The translations under genes and the position numbers were made by a program. Below, in pieces: positions 43,555-55,447 of a stretch of DNA of 64,000 nucleotides. The DNA lies in contig CM027384.1 of the NCBI GenBank assembly GCA_015680905.1, forward strand, positions 65,975,001 through 66,039,000, in the 5' to 3' direction. Origin of the DNA: Coptis chinensis (lineage: Eukaryota > Streptophyta > Magnoliopsida > Ranunculales > Ranunculaceae). How positions within the stretch are numbered: position 1 is the first letter of the stretch; the number at the start of each line of letters is the position of its first letter. The notes under the pieces were generated by a model, which saw nothing but the letters and a program-made list of their open reading frames with translations, had not been told where the DNA came from and made no database searches.

Positions 43555-45340
43555 TACTCGCCTTGGTGGACAGAGTAACAATTTCTTAACTTCTTTGATG
43601 ACCCAGTAAGATAGCTCTAGAACCAAACATAAATGTGTAACCCGGAGGTGCTTTTCCGCCATCGGGATCACCGCATAATCACTATCTATGAAGCCAATCA
43701 ATTCAGATTGTGTACTACTCTTGTACAAGATGCCAAAAGAACTAGTACCCTTTAAGTAGCGCAGGATACGCTTGGCTACAAGAAGATACATTTCCTTCGG
43801 ATTCTCCATGTACCTACTGATCAGACTTACCGCATGCATTATATCCGTCCTTGTAGTTGTCAAGTACATAAGGCTCCCAACAATTTGCTTGTACAGTGTG
43901 CTGTCCACTTTCTTTCCTTGAGGATCCTTCGTTAGTTTTGTACCAACTTTAGCTGGTGTGCAAACTGGATTGCAATCTTTCATTTGAAATCTTTCTAATA
44001 GCTCATGAATATATTTCTTTTGTGATATGAACACACCTACATCAAACTGTAGCACCTCAATACCAAGGAAATAGTGCATCTTTCCAAGGTCAGACATCTC
44101 AAACTCTACCATCATGGATTGCTTGAAAGCATCGAACATAGCTGGATCATTGCCTGTGTAGATTAAGTCGTCTACATATAAGCACACAATTAAAAAAATC
44201 CCACCAGATCTAGACTTTATAAAGAGCATCGGCTCATATGGACACTTCACAAAACCTGTTTTCATGAAGTATGTCTCTATACGACTATACCAAGCTCTCA
44301 GTGCTTGTTTTAGTCCGTATAAGGCTTTTCGTAGGAGACACACCTTCCTTTCTTTCCCTTCTTTCACAAAACCAGGAGGTTGATCAATGTAGACAGTTTC
44401 TTATAGGTCACCATGTAAGAACGCGGATTTCACATCCAACTGAAATATATCCCATGAGTTTTGTGCCGCCAATGCAAGTATCATGCGGATTGTGTCTTGT
44501 CGAGTAACTGGAGCAAGCACCTCTTCATAGTCAAGGCCTTGTTATTGCTTGTAGCCCTTAACAACCAACCTAGCCTTGTGCTTGTCGACATTCCCTTCTG
44601 CATTTAACTTGGTCTTATATACCCACTTAACACCGATTGATTTGTGCCCATATGGGAGAGCAGTTAACTCCCATGTTTTGTTCTTCTCTATGGCTTTTAT
44701 CTCTTCCTTCATGGCTGCTAGCCACTTTGGGTCTTAATTTATTTCTTGAAATGCAACTGGATCATAGTCTCCAAATAAAGCCAAGTGAGTAAAAGAATCA
44801 CAATCTGCAAACTTACTCACTTCATAATCACCAAATGTGTCGGAGGGTTGTCGAAGTCCTTATAATTGGCGAAAATTGATTGCTCATTGGATTGAGAACT
44901 GGATGAGCTTGGTGAAGACACGTGTTGTGGGCTGGATGCACTTGGTGAAGATGTATGCTGCTGGGATGTACTTGGTGAATTTGTACTTGATGGGTTCAGT
45001 CACTCATTATAACTTGACGAGGATCGGCAACATCAAACACCACCGGAGTGTACTTTCCATATCGAAACCTTCCATTGCCACACATTTACTTCATCAAAGA
45101 CCACATCTCGACTAATGATGATCTTCTCCAGTTATAGGATTGTACAATCTATAAGCTTTGGACTGATCACTATAGCCAAGAAAGATACATTTCACACCCT
45201 TTGTCGCCAAGCTTTTTCCTCTTTGCATCTGGAATGTGTAACAATTCTTGCTTCTTTAACGTGCTCCAAAAAATTTAAATGTTTACAGTAGTTTGCTAAG
45301 ACGTCTATCAAATAGCCTGTAAAGTTTTAGATCAATCGGA
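43555..45340 (-). pseudogene. Truncated Ty1/copia pol fragment, opposite strand
   Basis: Right to left: the end of integrase (about 45240-45110, 'CIFLGYSDQSKAYRLYNP'), a Ser/His/Gln-rich linker (about 45000-44850), then reverse transcriptase and RNase H. The main open frame, 44367-43504, runs '[20 protein letters not shown]', 'IVCLYVDDLIYTGND' (active site Y-V-D-D), 'YFLGIEVLQFDVGVFISQKK', 'TRTDIMHAVSLISRYM' and 'AKRILRYLKGTSSFGILYKS'. RNase H stops in mid-domain exactly at the Athila LTR end. Its sequence differs from the + strand copia pol at 53.9-55.4 kb, so it is another copia family. No LTR is attached. Confidence 0.85.
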
Positions 45341-46579
45341 GCTATAAAAGTCCTTCTACTACCCTTCAAAGTTTGTGAAATAGTTTTCGACACAATACAA
45401 ACAACCAAATGGTTAACCAATCAAAACAGAGCCAAAAATCGCCAAAATTTTATTGGAGACTTCTGGCAGATCCTACATATTCCTATAAAAGTGTAGAGAA
45501 ATTGAGTTCTAAAACTCTCCTTATTGGTTGTTGTTTCAGAAATTAAGTGTTGCAAAACTGCAGAAACACACTGGAAACAATCCATTAGTTAGGTGGTCAA
45601 AACAAATAAAAAACTTGTCAAATTTTTACTAAAAACTCCTGACTTATGATAGATACTCCTATAAAACTTTTAGAATTTTTAGAACTGCCTAAGTAACCCT
45701 ATTAGTCTATTTTTCAAGAACTTATGGTTTGAAAACTGAAATGCAGCACTATAAAGATGGTATTAGTTTGCTAAGTAAAATAACTTGGAAAAATCTGAAA
45801 ATATTCCAGTAAATCAGTAACACCTTAAGGATTATTCTTGATAAATTTCGAATTTTCAAAATTTTAAAATACCTTTACCGCAAAGTGTTCTTCACTGTGA
45901 ATCCAGACATAGGGGAGGTCAATGACTTGGAACAAGGCAAAATGGAAGGCGCTTCCGCGTCCTAAAACAGTGAACAGCACCGAAAAATTGAAGAAATAAG
46001 AAAGTAAAATTAAAAGGGTGGGTGGGTTGAGAATGGGGATTGCCCCCTTGATTCAACAATTGAATTCTTGTCCCCGAATGAGTTTAAGATGGCAGTGCAT
46101 TTCAATTCTAGTATAATTAAGCTTTGTTTTTTGTAGATGCAATATCATACCTATCTAGAATTTCACACACTACACCTGCATCAATGGCTAAAGAACTAGA
46201 GACACCTCTCTCTGATTTTTATAAAGCACTAAATGATAGCCCTAAGTCGCGGCATCATTCTTACTGAGTGGGGATTTTCGAATTCCCGATATATTTAACT
46301 TGTTATCGGTTTTCCATGGTTTAGCCCAATGAAATGCATCGTAGGATAGAACAAGTTCTCACTATATTCCATCATCCTAGCTAAAGTCCGATCAAGTTAA
46401 ACTTAGGGTGTTTCCATTCACCTTAGCCGACAAAGCGGCCTTGGTTAACTACCCAAATGCCAAACTCTATGGACTAATGGGCTAATCTTGTTCAATTGTT
46501 CATGGAACAGTTTTACCCACCATGAAGACCGATGAAATGCTTCAAAAGATTCATTTCTTCAACCAGAACCCTCATGAAT
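45341..46579. other. Unassigned Athila interior
   Basis: Sequence from 45.4 to 46.1 kb is A+T-rich and non-coding, possibly the Athila 5' leader. From about 46.1 kb decayed coding sequence upstream of recognisable gag is likely, but every frame is interrupted often and I could support no motif before 46.6 kb. Confidence 0.4.
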
Positions 46580-47774
46580 CCTTTTCAGAGGCCTGAACCA
46601 TTTCATCGATCTTCTCATAGAATGTCCAGATCATAACCTTGCAAATGACACGCTTTGTTCGTACTTTTCTTCAAAGGGGCTTTCACATTATCATAAAGAG
46701 GCTCTAGATATCATGACTAGGGGTAGTTTTCTTAGTAAAGGAGCCTTAGAGGGCTTATAAATTCTTAGAAGATCAATCTAAGAGGAACAACGATTGGGAG
46801 GTAACGACTCTTCCCGCTTCCACTTCTTCTTTTGAAGATAAACCTGATTTCGAGATTAAAACTCTTATTGATGCCCTCACTAAAAAGGTAGATGTTCTCT
46901 CTGTTCAATGACAACCCACTCCAGTCATGATCATTAAATCTACTCGTTGTAATGTCTGTTTTAGTCTTGAGCATTCCGACTTCTATTGTCCTCTTGTCTA
47001 TGCACAAGCACCACCACAACTATCACACTTCAACCAGTTAACTCAACATCAAGGACAAGGGAACTTAGGTAACCAGAATAGAGGTTTAATGCCCATGACC
47101 CAGAACTATCAACATCAAGACATGAACACTCAACAAGCCTTAATTCTAGTTCAACCATCTACAGACGAAGTAGTAGTCACCTTGTTGGAAAAACAAATAA
47201 AATTATGCAACAAAACTCCAACTTGATGAAAGATCAGCACGATCAAAACTCTAATATGATGAAACAGACAATACAAATGATGCAGTCTTTGTGCCAAAAG
47301 GTTATTGACATATCTCCTAACCAAAATAATAACCAAACAGGCATGTTTCCAGGTCAAGCAGTGCCTAATCCTAAGTCAACAAACACCGCCTTCGAAATAA
47401 AAAGTATTCAGTATAATGGTAATATAACCCTAGGGGACCTACAGACCGTCACTACCCTTCGTTCAAGGCCAGTAGTTGATAACCAAGTGACTATGCTTAA
47501 AGATCACCCGCAAACTAAAAATGATACCATACCAAATACTATAATAGAAACTGAATACCCTACAACTATAGAAGTACCAATTAAACCACAACCAAAAGGA
47601 AAAACCTTACAAGACCCAATAATAGAAATTGAAGACCATACACCTATAGAGGTTCCAATATGGACACCTAGATGGAAAATGGCTAAAAATAATGCAAAGA
47701 CTAATAATACTTTTGAACCTTATGCTAAATATAGAGATAAACCAATCGTATCCCCTGAGACTAGTTGTGTCTAA
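46580..47774 (+). pseudogene. Athila-like gag, broken
   Basis: 'LIECPDHNLANDTLCSYF' and 'ALDIMTRGSFLSKGALEG' (about 46600-46755) match the Athila capsid region. A zinc-knuckle-like 'CNVCFSLEHSDFYCP' follows at about 46948, then Gln/Asn-rich sequence and, at about 47430, 'LGDLQTVTTLRSRPV', the counterpart of the Athila ITLRSGK motif before protease. Stops or frameshifts near 46758, 46911 and 47226 break it. Two frames (46927-47226 and 47205-47774) overlap by 22 bp, consistent with one small indel. Confidence 0.75.
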
Positions 47775-48099
47775 AAAGGACGAGAATTTTGATGAGATTA
47801 GGGAAGTGTTTAAAAATTGACTATAAACCTACATTTTCTAGATGCTATAAAAGTCTACCCCACACACTAAGTTTCTAAAAGAGTTGTGCACCAAGAAGAG
47901 AAAACCAACATACCTAATGAAGCTTTCTTTAACTAACAATATCCTCTTTATCCTAACATAACGAAATTGTTAAGTACAAGGACCCGGTCGTCCTATTTAT
48001 ACAATGCACCTTAGGTGATACTTTCATAACAACTACTTTATTAGACCGGGAGCGAGTGTTAACTTATTCCCTTTCATTTATATAAACAACTAGGTCTAA

Positions 48100-48556
48100 C
48101 AAAACTTCAACTAACCAAAATGACTTTGTAGTTAGCCGATCGCTTACTATTAAGTATTCCAAGGGTGTAATTGAAAACATTCTTATTAAAGTTCAAGATT
48201 TTTACTATCCAGCCGACTTTGTTATTCTCGACACAAAAGTTGCTCATGATTATATTCTCATTATCTTAGGGCGTTCTTTCTTGGCAACCGCCAATGCCCA
48301 ACTCAAATGTCAGGATGGCTCAATGACTCTTTCTTTTGGAAATCTTTCTATGGAAGTTAACATGTTTAGACAAAAGCAGGGACAACTAGGTTTGCTTATA
48401 GAAGGAGAAATGAAGTCCATTGAGAGTTTTGTACCTCACATTAGTACGGCTGACGCTTTAGTCCCCACACTAGTAGATACCCCTCTTATGGAAGAAGACA
48501 AGGATCACAATTTATACTCCCTAGACGTAGATAACATCGAGGAAGATTTCCTTTGA
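48100..48556 (+). pseudogene. Athila-like aspartic protease region, broken
   Basis: 'SKGVIENILIKVQDFYYPAD' (about 48160), 'ILGRSFLATANAQLKCQDG' (about 48266) and 'MTLSFGNLSMEVN' match the Athila retropepsin, in which ILGRPFLATANA is characteristic. The active-site Asp-Ser/Thr-Gly region upstream, near 48040, is frame-shifted. The end (48430-48556) is acidic and leads into the spacer where reverse transcriptase should follow but is missing. Confidence 0.75.
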
Positions 48557-51111
48557 CTCTTTTGCAACCTTTCTTTGCCACCTCGCGAGTCCGCTCCTAT
48601 TGACATCTATTCATCTCTTGACACCATAACGGAAGAAGAATTTTTCACCTTATATCCCAGTGATTCTTTTTACCCACCTATTGAGGAATGTCTTGTATAT
48701 ATTAAGGTCTATGATAATATAGAACTAAGAACACTAGTTGAGCACCATTCACCCACCTCACATCCTCATGTCACTTATTCACCTTCCATCACGAATGTTC
48801 CTCGCCCTCTACCTTTTCAAAGAACCATTGAGTTTGTACTTGACCTTTGTGTTTTCTCCTATGCTTCATAACTTTCTAAACCCATCCGTGAAGAACTAAC
48901 ACCCAAGGACAAGCCACCACACTTTTTCATTTTTTTTCTTTTCTTCTCAAAATTATATATATCCTAACGTAACTTCCAATAACCATCCATTTTCTCACAT
49001 TCATTCACTTGGCATCCCTTTCAGTAGGAGGACAAAGAAGAAACCCAGATGCCTTCGATTAGGGTTCTAGATCTATCAGCTTGGCTCTCATTTCACTAAG
49101 CCACGTCATAGGAAATCTTGGCTTAATTTTGTTTGATGGTGCATTCCATGTTAACTATTTATGGAAAGATCCACAATTATTTAGATTATTGGTATATGGT
49201 AAACTGCATGTTAATACATATATATCATATTAAGTCTAGGGAATCGACTTTAAAATACCCAAGTTTTTGTACAATATCACATTTCTGAGTATAGGCCAAA
49301 CAAAAATTTTCAAACTTAAAAAAAGAGTTTTCCAATTTTGTTTGGGGTGGCGTTTTGGTATTTCATTCCAAAACGCTTTGCCACCCATTGTCTGGCATGT
49401 TTTACTCCAATTTATTTAGTACATAACAGTTTAATTGTGTTTCATGTTATCATATCATCTTTTATAATATTTCTCATTGTGCAATCGCCAATTTTGCCAC
49501 ATTTCTATGATAAATTCTTTCCTTATCTCTTTACACTTTGAGGACAAAGCGCCTCGATTGTTTGGGGTGGGATAGAAACATTTGCAAAAAATTATGCACT
49601 TTAAGGATGAAAATTAAGCACTTTTTATAAAATATTAAAAATCATAAATATTGTTTATACTAGGCACTTAGTGATAATGGTATTATTCCTTTCTCCATGA
49701 TGATATTAGCCTAGAAATCTCACGTAGTACTTGAATTAGGATTTAATTTTTGAAACTTAGATTAATATATAGGTAATAGTCATTGCATCTTTTCATGAAC
49801 ATCTTGCATGAGCATCTTTGATTGTACTTAGTAGTATTTTTTGAGACCTAGGTTAGAGTACTTAATACATATAATGTGAGCATCTAGCCTAAAAGCCTCA
49901 TAAGAGTGAAATATCCGAGTGATGACAAAAAGGGAGAAGTAAATTCGGTAGAGAAATCACACATCCACTTGTTTGATCACCATACCATATCCTAAGCAAG
50001 AATTTAGGCCCTCTTTTAGATCGATATAGCCGTAAATTCACACCTATATGAAATTTATTATCCGTTAGTTGCCCTAATTGAGCCTTTCATTAGCCTTTTC
50101 ACAAACCAAAAATCCTTGACCCAATAAAACAAAATCAAAAATAAAATCAACCTACCTATTCGATAAGTCCGAGAAATAGGATGAGTGAAGAAAAGAGATG
50201 AGAAAAATCTGTGTAAACAAAAAATTAGTTAGTTGCTTCCTAAAAGAAAAAAGAAAAGAAAGTTTTCATCCAAAGAAAAGAAAAGAAAAATATAATAAAA
50301 TAAAACTCCAAAAAATAGAATAAAATGAGTCAAAAAGCCAAAATAAAAAGGCCAAGGATGGAAACAAAGTGTAGAAGCAAAAGAACAAGGTTTTTTCTAG
50401 TTACATAATATGAAAAGCCTATTTTCTCATACTTGTCTTTTTGAATATCTATTTCCTTCCTTCTTTAACCAATACCTACACTCCGTATCACCTAATAAAG
50501 ACCTCTAGCTCAATTAGGAATAGGTTGGTGTGATAGTAAGTGGTAGATGTGTTTGATCGACCTCGGCTTCCTTGGATTGTCGTTGAGATTGTGAGGAAAC
50601 GCGTGCCCACTTGCACACTAGGAGTTAGCAAACTTGGGTGGAAAAAATCGAGTGTTATATGTTTTGACACATTCCTTGTGAGAACCTACTTAGGCACACT
50701 ACCCCAAAAGTTTGAAAACGGACCGCCATTGCATTCCATATCATAGTTCATTGTATAGTTGTTTATCTTAAGATGATTTGATTATTATGCATGTATTAGT
50801 TTAAGTTTTAGAATGATCATCCTTGTTTAAATACTTGTAGATGTATAGATTCTCGAGATAAAATTAGAGAACAATTCAAGTATTTCTTAGTCGCCATAGT
50901 ATAAAATGAAGTTTATGAGTACCTTTCTCTAGAAAACTCTTACGATGTTATAACTCATCCACTGTGGAATTTCTAGTGGTTTTAAGGCTTTATTGATATG
51001 GTCAATGCAAATGACTCAAATAAACGAGACTAGTTAAAAATACATTTTGGTCACTTATTTTAATTTCACATATTTGCTTGAGGACAAACAAAATGTTGTT
51101 TGGGGGTGGTT
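48557..51111 (+). mobile_element. Athila-like 3' interior: spacer and non-coding tail
   Basis: 48575-48871 is an open frame without known motifs, probably the decayed continuation of the polyprotein. From about 48.9 kb the sequence is non-coding. Landmarks: a long inverted repeat at 49345-49386, an internal polypurine-like motif ('TGTTTGGGGTGGG', about 49559), A/G-rich runs at 50200-50400, the palindrome region at 50959-50979, a hairpin at 51073-51092 and the polypurine tract 'TTTGGGGGTGG' just before the 3' LTR. Confidence 0.7.
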
Positions 51112-52492
51112 TGATAAGAGCTCAAAATTGTAATTTAAACCCCTTTAATAGTATTTCTATTTAGCCAATTATGTTATTAATAATATATGTTTATCACTAA
51201 TTACGTGTTTTTGAGTATTTTAGGCTTTGAGTTGAATAAATATAAATTCGCTTTACTAATTAGGCAATCGAAAGGAGCTAAAGTGATTGCTATGAAAGTT
51301 CTATGAAGAAAGCCCAAGTTTCATGAAGAAAAAGCTCTTAAAAAGCCCAAGTCAAAGTTTAAAAAAAAGTCAAACCAGATTTGAAAGTCAAAGAAAAGTC
51401 AATAAACTTCAAAATATCATATCTTCGGGCTCATACATTTCGATTTTGGGCCCATTTTATATCAAAATGACCGGCTCAGAAAGCTCTTTCCAATGGTTCA
51501 AATCTTGACTCAATCAGAGTTGTATAACTTAGTGAAATTGCGTGGTACAGTAACACAACCAAAATTAGAAGTCTCTCGATTTGAATTCTAATTATGGACT
51601 CATGTACGGGTCCATAACCCAGCCTAAAAGCCCATGCACGAAATTGTAACCTAACCCTCTCCTATATAAAAGAAGGTTAAGGCTAAAACAAAGATGGGCT
51701 ACCCTCATTAGTTTAAAATAAATTAGGGTTCTCTCTCTCTCATTTTAGTTTAGTTTAGATTTAGTTTATAAATCTTCCATTAAACCTTTCAATAAAAAGC
51801 TTTAGTTATCATATCCAGCCTCCTCTTACTTCAAGTTCTTTTTTATTATGCTTTCCCTTTATTATTTAAGTAATTTCCAGTTAATGAATCAAGGCTAAAA
51901 CTCCCATTATGGGGAGTTTTAATAAAGCCTATGTGAGGATTGTTTATGATTTTGTTGGTTATTCAGGTTTACGCTTAAAGTTTGAAGCTTCATATATTTA
52001 GAGATAGAAATTGTTAGTTTTGAACTAGAGTTTAGTAATTCTATACAAGAGATTGATAGAAGTATTATTCTCTCATGCTAATTAATTATTAACTAGAGAA
52101 AGTAATAGTTGATTAGGGATCTTACAAAGTAGGAATCTTTATTTCATCAGATTACGGAATTTGATGTAGATGATTTACTTTATTAATACATGAGAACTAA
52201 AATGAATTATGAATAAACTTGCATATGTGGATTTATTACTTCCTCTATATTATTCTTTTTTCATCAAAACCTTATTTATATTAGTTTATTTTATTTAGCT
52301 TACGCTTTTAATTAATAACATAATCATAATTAGTTTATTACTAATATAATTATTACTCTCACCACTTTCCTCTTTGATTTAATTAGTTGAATCATATTGA
52401 GTCTTGGTAGTTTAAGAGTTGAACTAATCCATACTCTTATCTACATTGCTTCATTATTATTTTGAGAGAGTAAGGAAATATAATTGATAACA
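51112..52492 (+). repeat. Athila-like 3' LTR
   Basis: 1381 bp, aligned throughout with 42185-43554 with scattered substitutions and short indels. TATA box 'CCTATATAAAAG' near 51660. Ends 'ATAATTGATAACA', after which copia sequence resumes. Confidence 0.9.
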
Positions 52493-52559
52493 TAAAAATG
52501 GTAATATTACGCGCGATTAGTGTTGTTAACATTAATATTAGTGTTTAACTATTTTTATG

Positions 52560-53300
52560 TGTGGCATCGCATGGAACCGAAAGCGATGTTCCATTGTAGT
52601 GTAGCCAAAGAGAAGAAAACTTGCTATCTTTTACAAAGAGATGTGATTAGCTCAGGTAAAGGTATAAATACAAAGGTAAAGAAGTTTCCCCCTAACCACG
52701 GCACAAAGAGATCGTGGTCATATGGGAGAAAAGGCAAGGAAGTTCTTACCAAGCAAAAAGGTCTTGCCGCATATCAAAGGTACCCATTTAAATAGATGCA
52801 CTCATTGTTTGGTAGGAGCAACACGGGTGTCTTTCCAAAGATTCTCGCCTCACGAAAGCGACAAATCTTTGGGCTAGTTTCACATCGACTTTATGTGGTC
52901 CTATGAAAGTAAAGTCCCACGGGAGCTTTATAATTTTGACTTTCATTGATGATGCATCAAGAAAGATATGAGCATATAGTCCGAGACCAAGGATGAAGTA
53001 CTTGGCATTGTTCCGTGATTTTCCATAGCACGGTGGAAAGAGAGACAAAGAAGCCTCTTCAAGTGTATTCACCTTGTGATAACGGGGTGAGCATATAGGG
53101 TCAGTTTGAAGAGTATTGCAAAGAGTCATGGATTCGCCATGAGCGCATTATTCCCAAGACACCGCAACAAAATGGTATAGCCGGTGAGGATGAATCGCAC
53201 TATTCAGTAGAGATGAAATCATATTGTCTCACTCTAAATTACCTAGAAGTTACCGGGGAAGAATAATGCATCAAGCAGTTGCATGTGATCAACCTATCGC
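52560..53300 (+). pseudogene. Copia integrase, heavily broken
   Basis: Recognisable in several frames: a WHKRLGHM-like stretch near 52700, 'KGKEVLTKQKG', a zinc-binding 'CTHCLVG' reading near 52798, 'TFIDDASRKI' (about 52941), 'CDNGV' (about 53077) and 'EYCKESWIRHE' followed by 'TPQQNGIAGE' (53112-53187), which carries the catalytic Glu region. Stops and frameshifts occur every 50-150 bp. It continues the copia element interrupted at 42184. 53300-53930 continues as degraded linker. Confidence 0.75.
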
Positions 53301-53929
53301 CACCAAAAGCCTTTGAATAGTGATTATCTAGAGAGTATGGTCAGATGTCGATTATAGATACTTGGTGGTATTTGGGTGCAAGAGCATTTGTTCATATTCC
53401 CAAGAATGAGAGATCCAAGATTGACGACAAAGCCAAGCAATGCATTTTTCGGTTATAGGGATAAAGAAGTTTGCTACAAACTCTAAGTGATCCATTAACA
53501 AAGAAGGTAATCCTCGTCGAGATGTTGTGGTTCTTGGAAGACCAAATCATAGTAGACTTTGAGGGATGGCGAAAGCTAGAAGCTTTCACTAATGATCTTG
53601 TTGATTCAAAACCAGAAGTTCCTACCGTGGAACGATGTAAGGTATGAGAATGAGAGAACCATAGGTTTGAAACTCATGATGATGATCCTATTGCTGCGAT
53701 GGATAGAACCTATTGATATAGAAGATGCGATGAAACGCATTTAACCACCACCGGGAAAGTAGAAGTACATCCCCTCCTGGTGCCAAGAAAATGGGCAAGG
53801 GAGGTCCCGAAGGAGAGATAAACTTCAACGGCGATCCACCACATACATATGTTTTACTATCCGATGGTGGAGAACATATATATTACCAAGAGGCTCTCAA
53901 GGTACAAAACAAGAGAAGTTGTTGAAGGC

Positions 53930-55385
53930 CATATATGATGAGATGAATTCTTTTGCATGTTAATCACACTTAGAAGTTAGTTGAGAAACCGAAAGGAGGA
54001 AAAATTCTCAAGAATAAGCCGATCTACAAAGTCAAGCATGAGATATCAATCCACACCCAAGGCGCAAAGCTGGCACTTGTTGTAAGAAGGAGTTTCGATC
54101 AAAGAAAATATATCGACTTTGATGAAATTTTATCTCATGTAGTTAAGATTAATTTCTATTAGGGTGGTATTGGGTCTTAACCGCAAGTATGAACCTAGAA
54201 GTTTAGCAACTAGATGTCAATACAGTTTTTCTTCATGGAACATTGAAGAAATGTCTATACGGACCAACCAGAGGGGTTTGAGGTCAAAGGTAAGCACAAT
54301 AGTATGCGAGCTGGTAAAGAAGTTTGTACTGGTCAAGAAAGAATCGAGATTTTCTGGTATATAAAGTTTGATTCCTTTATGGTGAAGCAAGGATACAAGA
54401 AGTCTGCTTCCTCGATCATTGTTTGTTTGTTTAGAAATTTTGAAGGGGATTTCATAGTGCTCTTGTTGTATATAAGATGATATATTGATAGTCATCCCGA
54501 CATCAACAAGATATTCAAGTCAAGACTCGAAAGTAAGCCCTCTTGATAGGGGGGCCGCTGCGATACTTGGATGCTGATCACTCTGACAGAAATTATTGTG
54601 GCTTCAAGAAAGCTACATTGGGTAGCGAGTTCAACACGGATCGGCGAAGATGGCCGGGCCCGATGACCAAAAAGAGATGTGTCCAAAGGGTGAGCATGAG
54701 CAAAGTCAGATGGAAAAAATCCTTATGCATCCACGGTAGGGGCAGCCGATATGCTTATACAATGGTGTGTACAATACTAGATATTGCTTTTAGCCGTTAT
54801 GCGTCGATTTACATCAAATCCGGGGTAAGGAGCATTGGGAGGTGTTAAGTGGATATTGAGATATATCAAGGGCACTTCCAAAGTGTATTTGTGTTTTGGT
54901 GGAAGTAAGCCACTTGCTTGAAGGCTGCCGATCTTGCATTATGGCGTGATGTCAATTAATGAAATCCACCTCCCGTTATCCGCTTTGCTTTTGGGGGAGC
55001 AGTTTCTTAGCAATCTGGTTGCAAAAAGTGTATTGCCCTTTCCACTACGGGTAGCCGGCGAATATATATCGGGCAACAATCGAAGGTTGCAAAAAGATGC
55101 CGCGGATGAAGAGGTTCTTCGATAACCAGGGCTAAAAGTTGTTGAACAAATTTGTAGTTCTATATGATACCGAAGCGCCATCCACTTTAAGCAAGAATCT
55201 GAGTTTTCATTACCCGATCCAAGCACATCATGTGTTATCATTGATTGAGAAAGCACTGAAAACAAGCATTTGTGCATCGAGAAGAGATCTATCACAGGCA
55301 ATAACGAGTCGACATGATGACCAAAGTCTTACGAAAGGTAAGTTTGATGTTGTTGTTTGTTGTGCTACGCTGAATGGTAGCGACT
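53930..55385 (+). pseudogene. Copia reverse transcriptase and RNase H, heavily broken
   Basis: Reverse transcriptase pieces include 'KQGYKKSAS' (about 54380) and 'NFEGDFIVLLLY', followed by the Y-I-D-D active site interrupted by one extra base (about 54470-54485). RNase H pieces include 'ILRYIKGTSKVYLCFGG' (about 54853), 'ADLALWRDVN' (54928), 'GCKKCIALSTTGS' (55018) and near the C-terminus 'DMMTKVL' (55314). Stops and frameshifts are very frequent, many with an added or lost G or C. Confidence 0.75.
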
Positions 55386-55430
55386 CCTCCTATCGTGATT
55401 TAGGGAATAGATGGAGGCGCCCCCTCATTG

Positions 55431-55446
55431 TTGGGGAGGAAAAGAA
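55431..55446 (+). promoter_or_regulatory. Copia polypurine tract
   Basis: 'TTGGGGAGGAAAAGAA' directly before the 3' LTR, the site that primes plus-strand DNA synthesis. Confidence 0.8.
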
Positions 55447-55447
55447 T

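Larger units (their letters stand above)
40127..45241. repeat. Copy 1 of a large duplication (matches 58784-64000)
   Basis: Both copies contain, in the same order and orientation: about 85 bp of non-element flank, copia LTR, copia gag and protease, an Athila LTR, and an opposite-strand copia fragment. The matching extends to the window edge in copy 2, so 45241 is a lower limit. The offset is about 18657 bp at the left edge. Confidence 0.85.
42185..52492 (+). mobile_element. Athila-like Ty3/gypsy element, internally rearranged
   Basis: Two LTRs of 1370 and 1381 bp enclose a 7.6-kb interior. The interior has an opposite-strand copia fragment at its left end, Athila gag and protease remains at 46580-48556, and a 3' tail with polypurine tract. 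Reverse transcriptase, RNase H and integrase are missing. I found no convincing 5-bp target duplication (GGTAT on the left, TAAAA on the right). The left LTR is joined directly to the copia fragment with no visible primer site, so the 5' interior was deleted or replaced. Confidence 0.8.

Noticed and set aside
43504..44367. 287-aa open frame as a complete gene
   Set aside because: It is an internal part of a copia polyprotein whose last codons run into the Athila LTR; it has no natural start or end.
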